From assembly GCA_964487915.1 (NCBI GenBank), contig CAZASN010000005.1, forward strand, positions 56,210 to 120,209: a stretch of DNA of 64,000 nucleotides, written 5' to 3'. A program made the position numbers and the translations under genes. Shown here piece after piece: positions 44,423 through 53,125 of this stretch. The stretch's first letter is position 1. Every line of letters starts with the position of its first letter. Source of the DNA: Proruminimicrobium sp964487915 (GTDB lineage: Bacteria; Elusimicrobiota; Endomicrobiia; Endomicrobiales; Endomicrobiaceae). Under the pieces are notes generated by a model. It did not search any database. It saw only the letters and a program-made list of their open reading frames with translations, and was not told the DNA's origin.

Positions 44423-45727
44423 ATGGGTGCGAAATCTTTTGTGCTTGATACTAATGTTTTGTTGCATGATCCGGATTCGATTTTTTCTTTTGCCGACAAT
44501 AAAGTTATTATCCCTTTATCAGTAATTGAAGAACTTGACCACTTTAAGAAACTTACCGATGAAAACGGAAGAAGCGCGCGTTTGATATCCAGAACTCTTG
44601 ACGGCTTAAGAGCAAAAGGGAAACTGTCAAAGGGCGTTCCGATTAAAAACGGAGGAACTCTTGTCATTGAAATGATGCACAGAGTTGAATTTCCTGAAGA
44701 GTTCATGATATCAAAGTATGACCACCAGATACTGTCAATAGCCCTTTATCTCAAAAAACAGGGTGAAAACGTAATATTTATAACAAAAGATATAAACTTA
44801 AGAATCAAAGCCGAAATTCTGGATATAAAAACGCAGGATTATGAAAAATCAAAGGTTAAAATAGACGAAATATATTCAGGATGGAGAGAAATAAAACTTC
44901 CGGCAGACAAAATAGATCAGTTTTATAAAAATTCAAAACTTCCTACAAAACTCGATTTTTTTCCTAATGAGTGCGTATCAATTAAAGATGAATCCGGTTC
45001 TTCAAAAAGCGCTCTTGCAAAATATTCGGCTACGGACAAGGCGTTGCTTCCGTTATTTCATATGACCGCTCAGCCGTGGGGCTTGAAACCTTTAAATGTT
45101 GAACAGCGCTTTGCGTTTGAACTTTTGCTTTGCAATGAAATAAGTCTTGTCACTCTTATAGGACTTCCGGGCGCCGGCAAAACATTGCTTGCTCTTGCCG
45201 CAGGCCTTCAGAAAACAGTTGAAGAAAGACAGTTCAGAAGACTATATATAGCAAGACCTATAATACCTATGGGCAAAGATATCGGTTATCTGCCGGGCTC
45301 AAAAGAAGAAAAACTTGCTTCATGGATGGGCGCGATAAACGACAATCTTGAATTTTTGATGGATAAAGGACACGAGGATTCAAAAGTTGACGAAAAAATA
45401 GACTATTTATTCAGTTCCGGACAGATAGAAGTTGATTCTCTGACATATATCAGAGGCAGATCGCTTCCGAGACAATACATAATAATAGACGACGCTCAGA
45501 ATTTGACGCCGCATGAAGTAAAAACAATTATATCAAGAGCCGGCGCCGGAACAAAAATAGTTTTAACCGGAGATCCATATCAGATAGATAATCCGTATCT
45601 TGACGCCTCATCAAACGGATTAACTTATTTGGTCGAAAGATTCAAAGGACAGTCAATATACGGACATTTAATGTTTTCAAAGAGCGAAAGAAGCGTTCTT
45701 GCAGGCTTGTCATCGGAGCTTTTATAA
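44423..45727 (+). CDS. PIN domain-PhoH ATPase fusion protein (YlaK/PhoH2-like)
   Basis: The 434-aa protein joins an N-terminal PIN-type RNase domain ('KSFVLDTNVLLHDPDSIF', 'VIEELDHFKK', 'ITKDINLRIKA') to a PhoH ATPase with Walker A GLPGAGKT and Walker B YIIIDDAQN followed by 'TGDPYQID'. Such PhoH2-type proteins unwind and cut RNA. The PIN acidic residues (D in VLDTN, E in IEELD, D in TKDINL) are present. I chose ATG 44423 after a GGGGGG ribosome site; an ATG eleven codons upstream lies in the -10 region. The PHP gene starts directly after the stop. Confidence 0.9.
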   Translation: MGAKSFVLDTNVLLHDPDSIFSFADNKVIIPLSVIEELDHFKKLTDENGRSARLISRTLDGLRAKGKLSKGVPIKNGGTLVIEMMHRVEFPEEFMISKYDHQILSIALYLKKQGENVIFITKDINLRIKAEILDIKTQDYEKSKVKIDEIYSGWREIKLPADKIDQFYKNSKLPTKLDFFPNECVSIKDESGSSKSALAKYSATDKALLPLFHMTAQPWGLKPLNVEQRFAFELLLCNEISLVTLIGLPGAGKTLLALAAGLQKTVEERQFRRLYIARPIIPMGKDIGYLPGSKEEKLASWMGAINDNLEFLMDKGHEDSKVDEKIDYLFSSGQIEVDSLTYIRGRSLPRQYIIIDDAQNLTPHEVKTIISRAGAGTKIVLTGDPYQIDNPYLDASSNGLTYLVERFKGQSIYGHLMFSKSERSVLAGLSSELL

Positions 45728-46582
45728 ATGGCCGGCAAGGATTTTTTTGTTGATTTGCACATACATACAAATTTTTCTGACGGAGTATTTACTCCTTCCG
45801 AAGTTGTTGCGTACGCTTCAAAAACAGGACTCACGGCTATTGCCGTTACGGATCATGATACCGTTGACGGCGTAGAAGAAGCTATGTCGGCAGGGAAAAA
45901 TCACAATATTGAAGTTATTTCAGGAATAGAACTTTCGGCAGAATACGGTGAAACAAACAAAACCGAAATGCATATTCTGGGATATTATGTAGATTGGAAA
46001 TCAACAAAATTTAAAGATACTCTTGATATTTTTAAAAATGCAAGAACCGAAAGAGCCAAAGAAATTTTTTCAAAACTTGAGAAAATAGGTATAAAACTAA
46101 ATCCCGAAGGATTAATAGCATCTGTCGGCAAAAAAGTTATAGGCAGGCTTCATTTTGCCAAGGAATTAATTGCAAACGGAATTGTCGCTTCCGTTCAGGA
46201 AGCGTTTCAAAAATATCTTGCGCCCGATCAGGTTGCTTATGTTCCTAAATATTCAATTACGCCCAAACAGGCTATTGATTTAATAATTGAAGCAGGGGGA
46301 ATTCCTGTACTTGCGCATCCTTATTACGGACATTATAATAATATAGATGTCGTAAAAAAACTTGCAGATGACGGATTACAGGGCATAGAAGTCTGGCATA
46401 ATAAACATCCGGAACATGTCGTAAGAAAACTTCTTTCAATTGCCGACGAACTTAATTTAATCGCAACAGGCGGATCAGACTGCCACGGCATTTACGGAAA
46501 CCAGGAAACTCCTCTTATAGGTAAAATTAAAGTTCCTTACAGCGTAATAGAAGCTTTGGAAAAAAAGAAACAAAAAATATAA
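45728..46582 (+). CDS. PHP domain phosphoesterase (RNase AM/TrpH-like)
   Basis: The 284-aa product begins with the PHP metal motif DLHIHTNFSDG (H11, H13) and goes on with 'AVTDHDTVDG', 'GIELSAEYGE', 'VLAHPYYGH' and 'GGSDCHG', which complete the trinuclear metal site. Close family members (YciV/TrpH) remove 5' nucleotides from RNA or hydrolyse nucleoside 3',5'-bisphosphates. Adjacency to the PIN-PhoH gene (start immediately after its stop) points to a shared RNA-processing role, which is inference. Confidence 0.88.
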   Translation: MAGKDFFVDLHIHTNFSDGVFTPSEVVAYASKTGLTAIAVTDHDTVDGVEEAMSAGKNHNIEVISGIELSAEYGETNKTEMHILGYYVDWKSTKFKDTLDIFKNARTERAKEIFSKLEKIGIKLNPEGLIASVGKKVIGRLHFAKELIANGIVASVQEAFQKYLAPDQVAYVPKYSITPKQAIDLIIEAGGIPVLAHPYYGHYNNIDVVKKLADDGLQGIEVWHNKHPEHVVRKLLSIADELNLIATGGSDCHGIYGNQETPLIGKIKVPYSVIEALEKKKQKI

Positions 46583-46613
46583 AGTCTTGCCTGATCTCAA
46601 AAACATATAAATT

Positions 46614-48068
46614 ATGCGTCCAATAAATAAATCCGTATTTATAAAATCGTTAGACTGCCGCAGACTCGCGTGGCATCTCTACAGAAATTTAGTTGAAAGA
46701 GACAGATTGTCAGGCGACGACTTTTTGATTTATGAATCTAAAAAAATACATTCCATGGCTCAGGAACTTTTTGCAGGCGGCGTTCAGATCAAGGCCGCCA
46801 CGCTTCAGGAAGCTCTTGATAAAACAAAAGAACTAACCTCAAATCCTGAGATAAAAGCCGTTTTTGAACCCGTATTTGAATATAACGGTTTTACAGCCCG
46901 CGCTGATATATTATCAAGACAAGGCGACGGATGGCATATCACGGAAGTTAAAGCCGGAAACAAAGGCAAACGCAAATACATAATTGATATGGCTTACACC
47001 GCCCTTATTTTATCAAAAAATATAAACAACATTTCAAAATCAAAACTTATGCTTTTGTCAAAAGATTTTAGATTGGGAATGCCCGTTGAAAGACTTTTTT
47101 CCGAGACTGATTTTACGACCGAAGTTTTTACAAAAATGTACGAATATGACGCTATTTGCCCGGATATAAAAGCAATGCTTGAAAACGAAATGCCGCCCGA
47201 TATGCAGTTAAAAATGTGCTGCAAAAACTGCCCTCTTTTCAAACAATGTACCGGAAAAGATATTGATTTCCATATATTCGATCTTCCCAGACTTTCTCAT
47301 ACTTCTTTTGACCAGCTGTGTTCTATGAATATAAACACAATAAAAGACGTTCCTGATTCAGTTGAATTGACGGAAACACAAAAAAACGTAAAAGACTGTA
47401 TAATAAACGACAAAGTTTTTATAAGTTCCAATTTAAAAACCGAACTTGAAAAAATAAGTTTTCCGGTCTATTATCTTGATTTTGAGTCGGTAATGACTAT
47501 ATATCCTCTTTATCAAAACATCTGTCCGCATACTCAGATTGTAACACAGTATTCGCTTCATAAAGCTTCAAATTTATCTGATGAACCGGAACATTTTGAA
47601 TTTATCGCCGATCATACAAAAGACGACAGACTGTCTCTTGCCGAAAATCTTATAAAAGATATCGGTGAAGAAGGAAGCATAATAACTTATTCTTCTTTTG
47701 AGCATCAGATTCTGCAGCATCTGGCCGGACTTTATCCTCATTTACATGAAAAAATAAGTAAAATCAGTTCAAGGATAGTTGATTTGGAAGCAATATTGAA
47801 ATCTAATTATTACGATAAACAGTTTCACGGAAAAACTTCAATAAAAAAAGTTTTACCCATAATGATACCGGAAATGAATTACAACAGCCTTGAAATAGCA
47901 GAAGGCGGTTCGGCATTGTCGGCTTTTGCATATATGGGCGTCGGTTTATACAATGAAGAACAAATCGCCGAAACAAAAAAAAATCTGCTTGAATACTGCA
48001 AACAGGATACTTTAGCGCTTGTAAAAATGCACAGATTTCTTGCGCAAGCCGCAAATATAAGGTTTTAA
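46614..48068 (+). CDS. DUF2779 protein: RecB/Cas4-like nuclease plus RNase H-like domain
   Basis: The 484-aa product has an N-terminal PD-(D/E)XK-like segment ('FTARADILSRQGDGWHITEVKAG', with D and E-x-K). A cysteine cluster CCKNCPLFKQC at about 202-212 resembles the iron-sulfur site of Cas4/AddB nucleases. The second half starts at 'VYYLDFESVMTIYPLYQN' and ends with 'LLEYCKQDTLALVKMHRFL', a DEDD exonuclease-like pattern. The family function is not established. There is no clear ribosome site before ATG 46614. It stands 31 bases from the PHP gene and 69 from pyrD, and is not a CRISPR neighbour. Confidence 0.75.
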   Translation: MRPINKSVFIKSLDCRRLAWHLYRNLVERDRLSGDDFLIYESKKIHSMAQELFAGGVQIKAATLQEALDKTKELTSNPEIKAVFEPVFEYNGFTARADILSRQGDGWHITEVKAGNKGKRKYIIDMAYTALILSKNINNISKSKLMLLSKDFRLGMPVERLFSETDFTTEVFTKMYEYDAICPDIKAMLENEMPPDMQLKMCCKNCPLFKQCTGKDIDFHIFDLPRLSHTSFDQLCSMNINTIKDVPDSVELTETQKNVKDCIINDKVFISSNLKTELEKISFPVYYLDFESVMTIYPLYQNICPHTQIVTQYSLHKASNLSDEPEHFEFIADHTKDDRLSLAENLIKDIGEEGSIITYSSFEHQILQHLAGLYPHLHEKISKISSRIVDLEAILKSNYYDKQFHGKTSIKKVLPIMIPEMNYNSLEIAEGGSALSAFAYMGVGLYNEEQIAETKKNLLEYCKQDTLALVKMHRFLAQAANIRF

Positions 48069-48099
48069 AACATCTCTTTTTTTCCGACTCGTTTTTCAT

Positions 48100-48128
48100 T
48101 TGAAAAAAATGTTCCTAAAAGGTATAAT
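48100..48128 (+). promoter_or_regulatory. Promoter of the pyr-pur operon
   Basis: TTGAAA (48100-48105) and consensus TATAAT (48123-48128) are 17 bases apart. Only 9 bases separate the -10 box from the pyrD ATG, so the leader should be 2-3 bases long. No attenuator or PyrR site can fit. Confidence 0.65.
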
Positions 48129-48137
48129 ATTTTACTT

Positions 48138-49046
48138 ATGAAAGCAGATATAAGAGTCAATTTTTTAGGAGCAAAATTAAATTCTCCGGTGCTTACGGCT
48201 TCAGGCACTTTCGGATACGGAGATGAAGTATGCGATTTGGTTGAAATGTCGCAGCTTGGCGCCGTAATTACAAAAACTGTTACGCTTGAACCAAGGCAGG
48301 GAAACCCGCAGCCTAGAATAGCGGAAGTATCATCCGGAATGTTAAATACAATAGGACTTCAAAATATAGGCGTCAGAAAATTTGCCGAAACAAAACTTCA
48401 GTCTCTGTTTAAATTAAAAGTGCCTGTAATAGTAAGCGTGGCCGGTTCGTGCGCAGACGACTATTTAAATACTGTTAAAATTTTAAATTCATACGATAAA
48501 ATATTTGCAATAGAATTAAATCTTTCATGCCCAAATCTTAAAAAAACAATTATCTGCCAGGATAAAGAACTGTTTGAAACAATAATAAAAAATGTTAAAA
48601 AAATATCAAAATTTCCGGTTATAGCAAAATTATCTCCTCAGGTTCAGGATATAGCGGAACTTTCTTTAAATGCCCAGCAAAACGGAGCAGACGCCGTAAC
48701 TCTTACGAATACTTTTCCGGCTATGGCTATAAATATAAACACGTTTAAACCGAAACTTTCAACCGTAAAAGGCGGAATGTCCGGTCCTTGCGTAAAACCG
48801 ATGGCTTTGCGGTGCGTTTTTGAAGCTGCTCAAAAAATTAAAATTCCTATAGTAGGCTGCGGCGGAATAACAAACGCTTACGATACTGTTGAATTTATGC
48901 TTGCGGGAGCCGCATGCGTAAGTATAGGAACAGCCGCTTTAGTTGAACCGAAAGTTTTAAACGATACAGTAAACGGCTTAAAAGATTATTTAAACGCAAA
49001 AAAAATAAAAAATATTACCGACTTAATAGGGAAGGTGCAACTATGA
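48138..49046 (+). CDS. pyrD: Dihydroorotate dehydrogenase (class 1)
   Basis: PyrD oxidises dihydroorotate to orotate in pyrimidine synthesis. The 302-aa protein is a soluble FMN TIM barrel: 'NSPVLTASGTFGYG', 'GLQNIGVRKF', 'ELNLSCPN' (with the likely catalytic-loop Cys), 'VIAKLSP', 'TLTNTFPAM', and 'GCGGITNAYDTVEFMLAGA'. Absence of a membrane helix and the NLSCPN form suggest class 1B, which normally needs the PyrK electron-transfer subunit. No pyrK is in this operon. It overlaps pyrF by 4 bases. Confidence 0.93.
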   Translation: MKADIRVNFLGAKLNSPVLTASGTFGYGDEVCDLVEMSQLGAVITKTVTLEPRQGNPQPRIAEVSSGMLNTIGLQNIGVRKFAETKLQSLFKLKVPVIVSVAGSCADDYLNTVKILNSYDKIFAIELNLSCPNLKKTIICQDKELFETIIKNVKKISKFPVIAKLSPQVQDIAELSLNAQQNGADAVTLTNTFPAMAININTFKPKLSTVKGGMSGPCVKPMALRCVFEAAQKIKIPIVGCGGITNAYDTVEFMLAGAACVSIGTAALVEPKVLNDTVNGLKDYLNAKKIKNITDLIGKVQL

Positions 49047-49687
49047 ACAAAACAATTCTGGCATTAGACGTATACGACTTGAAAAAAGCCGAAAAATTAG
49101 TAAAAGATTTAAGCGAGTACATTGATATTTTTAAAGTAGGCCCGATATTGTTTTTACAGTCGGGAAAAGAAATAATAAAAATAATAAAAGACTGCGGCAA
49201 AGAAGTTTTTCTTGATTTAAAATTCCACGATATACCGGCAACAGTACAAAGAGCAGTTGAATCGGCAAAAGATTTAGGCGTTTACAGCCTTACAGTTCAT
49301 TCTTGCGGCGGGCGCGAAATGCTTGAACTTGCCGCATCGGTAAAAGACAGACCTAAAATATGGGCGGTTACCGTTTTAACAAGCCAGCTCACGACTCCTA
49401 AGGAAGTTTTACAGAGAGCCGAACTTGCAAAAGTATGCGGAGTTGACGGAGTAATATCTTCTCCTCTTGAAATAGAGATTATAAAGAAAACATGCGGCAG
49501 CTCATTTGAAGTCGTTACTCCCGGCATAAGGCCTTTAAAAGCGGATGACGACCAGAAAAGAGTAGCTACTCCTGAATTTGCAATAAAAACAGGCGCAAAT
49601 TACATTGTGGTTGGAAGACCGATTATTGAAGCAAAAGATCCGAAAGAAGTCGCTAAAAACATATATGAAAGCATAAAGGGGTTATAA
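49043..49687 (+). CDS. pyrF: Orotidine 5'-phosphate decarboxylase
   Basis: PyrF makes UMP from OMP, the last step of the pathway. The 214-aa product has the catalytic DLKFHDIPATV motif (the D-x-K-x-x-D set) and the phosphate-binding end 'VTPGIRP...GANYIVVGRPI'. It is the short, type 1 form. It overlaps pyrD by 4 bases, and pyrE starts 1 base after its stop, so the three pyr genes are tightly coupled. Confidence 0.95.
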   Translation: MNKTILALDVYDLKKAEKLVKDLSEYIDIFKVGPILFLQSGKEIIKIIKDCGKEVFLDLKFHDIPATVQRAVESAKDLGVYSLTVHSCGGREMLELAASVKDRPKIWAVTVLTSQLTTPKEVLQRAELAKVCGVDGVISSPLEIEIIKKTCGSSFEVVTPGIRPLKADDDQKRVATPEFAIKTGANYIVVGRPIIEAKDPKEVAKNIYESIKGL

Positions 49688-49688
49688 C

Positions 49689-50264
49689 GTGGACCAGAAC
49701 GAAATGAAAGAACTTTTTAAAAAATACAATGCGCTTTTGACAGGTCATTTTCTTCTGTCGAGCGGGCTGCATTCAGACACATATTTTCAGTCGGCTTTAA
49801 TACTGCAGCATCCTTTGGTTGCGGGAAAACTTGCCGAAAATCTTAAAGAAGAAATTTCCAAAAAAGTAAAAGACATTGACTTGATAGTATCGCCTGCAAT
49901 GGGCGGAATAGTAATAGGTCAGGAAATGGGACGAGCATTCGCAAAAAGAGCAATATTCTGCGAAAGAGTTGACGGAAAACTCGTTTTGAGAAGAGGTTTT
50001 TCAATAAATAAAGGGGAAAAAGTTCTCGTTGTAGAAGACGTAATTACAACGGGCCTTTCCACAAGAGAAGTTATAGAAACAATAACGCCTCTTGGAGCAG
50101 ATGTCGTAGCTGTTTGTTCTCTTGTAGACAGAAGCGCGGGCAAAGTTGATTTCGGCGTTCCGAGATTTTCTCTTTTAAGTCTTGAAGTAAAAAGCTATAA
50201 GCCTGAAGAATGTCCTCTTTGCAAAAACGGTTCGGCACCGGTAAAACCGGGAAGCAGAAAATAA
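49689..50264 (+). CDS. pyrE: Orotate phosphoribosyltransferase
   Basis: PyrE joins orotate to PRPP to give OMP. The 191-aa product has the PRPP loop VLVVEDVITTGLSTREVIE and 'LIVSPAMGGIVIGQEMGRAF', with a C-terminal cysteine pair in EECPLCKNG. Its length fits the short bacterial OPRT class. The start is GTG 49689 (VDQNEMKEL), with GGGG eight bases upstream. purM follows 14 bases later with its own AAGGAG. Confidence 0.93.
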   Translation: MDQNEMKELFKKYNALLTGHFLLSSGLHSDTYFQSALILQHPLVAGKLAENLKEEISKKVKDIDLIVSPAMGGIVIGQEMGRAFAKRAIFCERVDGKLVLRRGFSINKGEKVLVVEDVITTGLSTREVIETITPLGADVVAVCSLVDRSAGKVDFGVPRFSLLSLEVKSYKPEECPLCKNGSAPVKPGSRK

Positions 50265-50278
50265 GGAGATTATATAAA

Positions 50279-51232
50279 ATGACTGTCACTTACAAAAAAG
50301 CAGGAGTAAATATCGACGCGGGAAACGAGCTTGTAAAAAGAATAAAAAAAAGACTTCCTAAAATAGGCGGATTCGGCGGTCTTTTTCCTATAGACGGCAC
50401 TAAATATAATCTTGTAAGTTCAACCGACGGAGTCGGAACAAAACTTAAAATAGCTTTTTTGGTAAACAAACACGATACTGTAGGCCAGGATTTAGTCGCG
50501 ATGAACGTAAACGATATTATATGCTGCGGTGCAAAACCTTTATTTTTCCTTGATTATTTTGCATGCGGTAAACTTAACGTTAAGCTTACCGAAAACGTAA
50601 TAAAAGGCATCGCAGACGGCTGTAAAATAGCAGGATGTCAGCTTATAGGCGGAGAAACGGCGGAAATGCCCGGTTTTTATCAGGGTGAAGATTATGATTT
50701 GGCCGGTTTTTCAGTCGGAATAGTTGAAAAAGGAAAAGAAATAACTGGCAAAAATATAAAAGACGGAGATATTCTGATAGGGCTTGCTTCAAGCGGGCCG
50801 CATTCAAACGGATATTCTCTGATAAGAAAAGTTTTTACCGAAAAAGAGCTTAAAAAATATTCAAAAGAACTACTCGCTCCTACAAAAATTTACGTTAAAG
50901 AAGTGCTTGCCGCAATAAATAAATTCGGCAACGCCGTTACAGGCATAGCGCATATTACCGGCGGCAGTTTTTACGATAAAATAGGAAGAATTCTTCCTGA
51001 GAACGCAAAAGTCGTAATAGAAAAAAACTCATGGAATGTTCCTGAAATATTTAAACTCGTCCAGAAAAAAGGAAATGTTCCGGAAAAAGATATTTACAGA
51101 ACGCTTAATATGGGAATAGGAATGGTTTTGATTGTAAGACCGGAAGCGGCATCCAAAATCAAATCATTTATGAAAGGTTCAAAAGTAATAGGACGCATAG
51201 TAAAGGGACCAAAAGGCGTTGAAATAATATAA
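50279..51232 (+). CDS. purM: Phosphoribosylformylglycinamidine cyclo-ligase (AIR synthetase)
   Basis: PurM closes the imidazole ring to form AIR in purine synthesis. The 317-aa protein shows 'YKKAGVNIDAGNELVKRIK', 'LVSSTDGVGTKLKIA', 'DLVAMNVNDIICCGAKPLFFLDYFA', 'GGETAEMPG' and 'ASSGPHSNGYSLIRK'. I start at ATG 50279, preceded by AAGGAGA; the open frame upstream overlaps pyrE and is not PurM-like. The length is a bit under the usual 345. It overlaps purN by one base (TAATG). Confidence 0.95.
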   Translation: MTVTYKKAGVNIDAGNELVKRIKKRLPKIGGFGGLFPIDGTKYNLVSSTDGVGTKLKIAFLVNKHDTVGQDLVAMNVNDIICCGAKPLFFLDYFACGKLNVKLTENVIKGIADGCKIAGCQLIGGETAEMPGFYQGEDYDLAGFSVGIVEKGKEITGKNIKDGDILIGLASSGPHSNGYSLIRKVFTEKELKKYSKELLAPTKIYVKEVLAAINKFGNAVTGIAHITGGSFYDKIGRILPENAKVVIEKNSWNVPEIFKLVQKKGNVPEKDIYRTLNMGIGMVLIVRPEAASKIKSFMKGSKVIGRIVKGPKGVEII

Positions 51233-51825
51233 TGAAAAGACTTGCTGTTCTTGTTTCAGGCGGCGGATCAAATCTGCAGTCAATAATAGACTCCTCAAAA
51301 AGCGGCGTATTGAAGAATATCGCCGAGGTCTGCGTCGTTATATCAAACAAACCCGATGTTTTCGGACTTGAACGGGCAAAAAAAGAAAATATAAAAGCAG
51401 TCGGTCTTGATTATAAAAATCTCGGAGAAACAGAATATAACAGACAGCTTGCCGAAATAATTAAAGCCGAGAAAGCCGATCTAATATGTATGGCAGGATA
51501 TTTAAAAAAACTGCCCCAAACTATTGTGGCTGATTATAAAAAAAGAATATTAAATATTCATCCTGCTTTGCTGCCAAAATTCGGAGGCAAAGGAATGTAC
51601 GGACATTTCGTGCATGAAGCTGTCGTAAAATCAAAAGAAACGAAATCAGGAGCGACTGTTCATTTCGCCGATGAAAATTACGATACCGGAAATATTATAA
51701 TTCAGAAAGAAGTTCAAATAAACGAAACAGATTCGCCTGAAGACGTCGCAAAAAAAGTTTTAAAAATAGAGCATGAAATATATCCTTTAGCGATAAAAAA
51801 AGTTATAGAGGGGAAACTCATATGA
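51232..51825 (+). CDS. purN: Phosphoribosylglycinamide formyltransferase
   Basis: PurN transfers a formyl group from 10-formyl-tetrahydrofolate to GAR. The 197-aa protein has 'AVLVSGGGSNLQSIID', 'VISNKPDVFGLERA', 'LICMAGYLKKLP', the catalytic 'NIHPALLPKFGGKGMYG..VHEAV' and 'SGATVHFADENYDTGNIIIQ' (catalytic Asp). It overlaps purM by one base and purB by 4 bases. Confidence 0.96.
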   Translation: MKRLAVLVSGGGSNLQSIIDSSKSGVLKNIAEVCVVISNKPDVFGLERAKKENIKAVGLDYKNLGETEYNRQLAEIIKAEKADLICMAGYLKKLPQTIVADYKKRILNIHPALLPKFGGKGMYGHFVHEAVVKSKETKSGATVHFADENYDTGNIIIQKEVQINETDSPEDVAKKVLKIEHEIYPLAIKKVIEGKLI

Positions 51826-53117
51826 TACCGCGTTACACAAAGCCTGAAATGGCAAAAATATGGTCTGATGAAAACAGATTTAAAAGAATGCTTGAAGTTG
51901 AAATTTATGCCGCCGAAGCAATGGCAAAAGCAGGAACAGTTCCGGCATCTGCCGTAGAAAAAGTAAAACAAAACGCAAAAATAAATATTGACAGAATAAA
52001 CGAAATAGAGCTTACCGTAAAACATGACGTAATAGCTTTTTTAACGTCAGTTGTAGAAACTGTCGGCCCTGAAGCGAGATTTTTGCATCTTGGAATGACT
52101 TCATCGGACGTTCTGGATACAGCCCTCGGAGCTCAGATGAGAGAAGCGTGTCTTCTTCTGATACAAGAAACTGAAAAACTCTGCGAAATAACTGAAAAAC
52201 TCGCAAATCAATACAAATATACTCCGACTATGGGAAGATCTCACGGAGTTCACGCTGAACCTACTACATTCGGTTTAAAAGTCGCAGGCTGGTACAGCGA
52301 GCTCAAAAGATCAAAAGAAAGGCTTGAATATGCCCTTGAGACCGTCAGCTACGGTAAAATATCAGGCGCAGTCGGAACGTTTGCGCATCTTGATCCTAAA
52401 GTTGAAGAATACGTCTGTTCCAAAATGGGATTAAAGCCGGAACCCGTATCAACGCAAATCGTGCCGAGAGACAGACATTCCATATATTTATCGGCTATAG
52501 CTCACACGGCAAGCGCTTTGGAAAGAATTGCCGTTGAAATAAGACATCTTCAGAGAACAGAAGTAGCCGAAGCAGAAGAACCTTTTACAAAGGGACAGAA
52601 AGGCTCGTCTGCCATGCCTCACAAGAGAAATCCTATTATATCTGAAAACATATGCGGGCTGGCAAGACTTTTAAGAGGCTATGCGGTAACGGCCATGGAA
52701 AATATAGCATTATGGCATGAAAGAGACATAAGCCATTCTTCAACGGAAAGGATTATGATGCCGGACGCTTCAATTCTTCTTCACTATATGCTTTTAAGAA
52801 TGCAGGGCATGCTTGCCAATCTTAACGTATACCCTGAAAACATGCTTACAAACTTAAATAAAACGAAAGATGTTATTTTTTCGGGAACTCTTCTTTTATC
52901 TCTTGTAGATAAAGGACTGACCAGAGAAAATGCTTACGCTTTAATGCAGAAACTGGCGTTTGAAGCAAGAGAAAAGAAAGTCAGCCTTGAATCCGTAGCT
53001 CTTGCAAACGAAGAAATGAAAAAATATATGTCCGAATCGGAAATCAAAAGGGACTGCGATTTGAATTCCCATTTTAAAAGCGTAGATTTTATATTCGACA
53101 GAGTTTTTAAAAAATAA
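51822..53117 (+). CDS. purB: Adenylosuccinate lyase
   Basis: PurB releases fumarate from SAICAR and from adenylosuccinate. The 431-aa product has the fumarase-superfamily signature GSSAMPHKRNP, the 'TSSDVLDTA' and 'GRSHGVHAEPTTFG' active-site segments, and 'HERDISHSSTER'. It is of the common short type. It ends the nucleotide operon proper. An unrelated SGNH/TPR gene starts 8 bases after the stop and may be read through. Confidence 0.96.
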   Translation: MIPRYTKPEMAKIWSDENRFKRMLEVEIYAAEAMAKAGTVPASAVEKVKQNAKINIDRINEIELTVKHDVIAFLTSVVETVGPEARFLHLGMTSSDVLDTALGAQMREACLLLIQETEKLCEITEKLANQYKYTPTMGRSHGVHAEPTTFGLKVAGWYSELKRSKERLEYALETVSYGKISGAVGTFAHLDPKVEEYVCSKMGLKPEPVSTQIVPRDRHSIYLSAIAHTASALERIAVEIRHLQRTEVAEAEEPFTKGQKGSSAMPHKRNPIISENICGLARLLRGYAVTAMENIALWHERDISHSSTERIMMPDASILLHYMLLRMQGMLANLNVYPENMLTNLNKTKDVIFSGTLLLSLVDKGLTRENAYALMQKLAFEAREKKVSLESVALANEEMKKYMSESEIKRDCDLNSHFKSVDFIFDRVFKK

Positions 53118-53125
53118 TATTTAAC

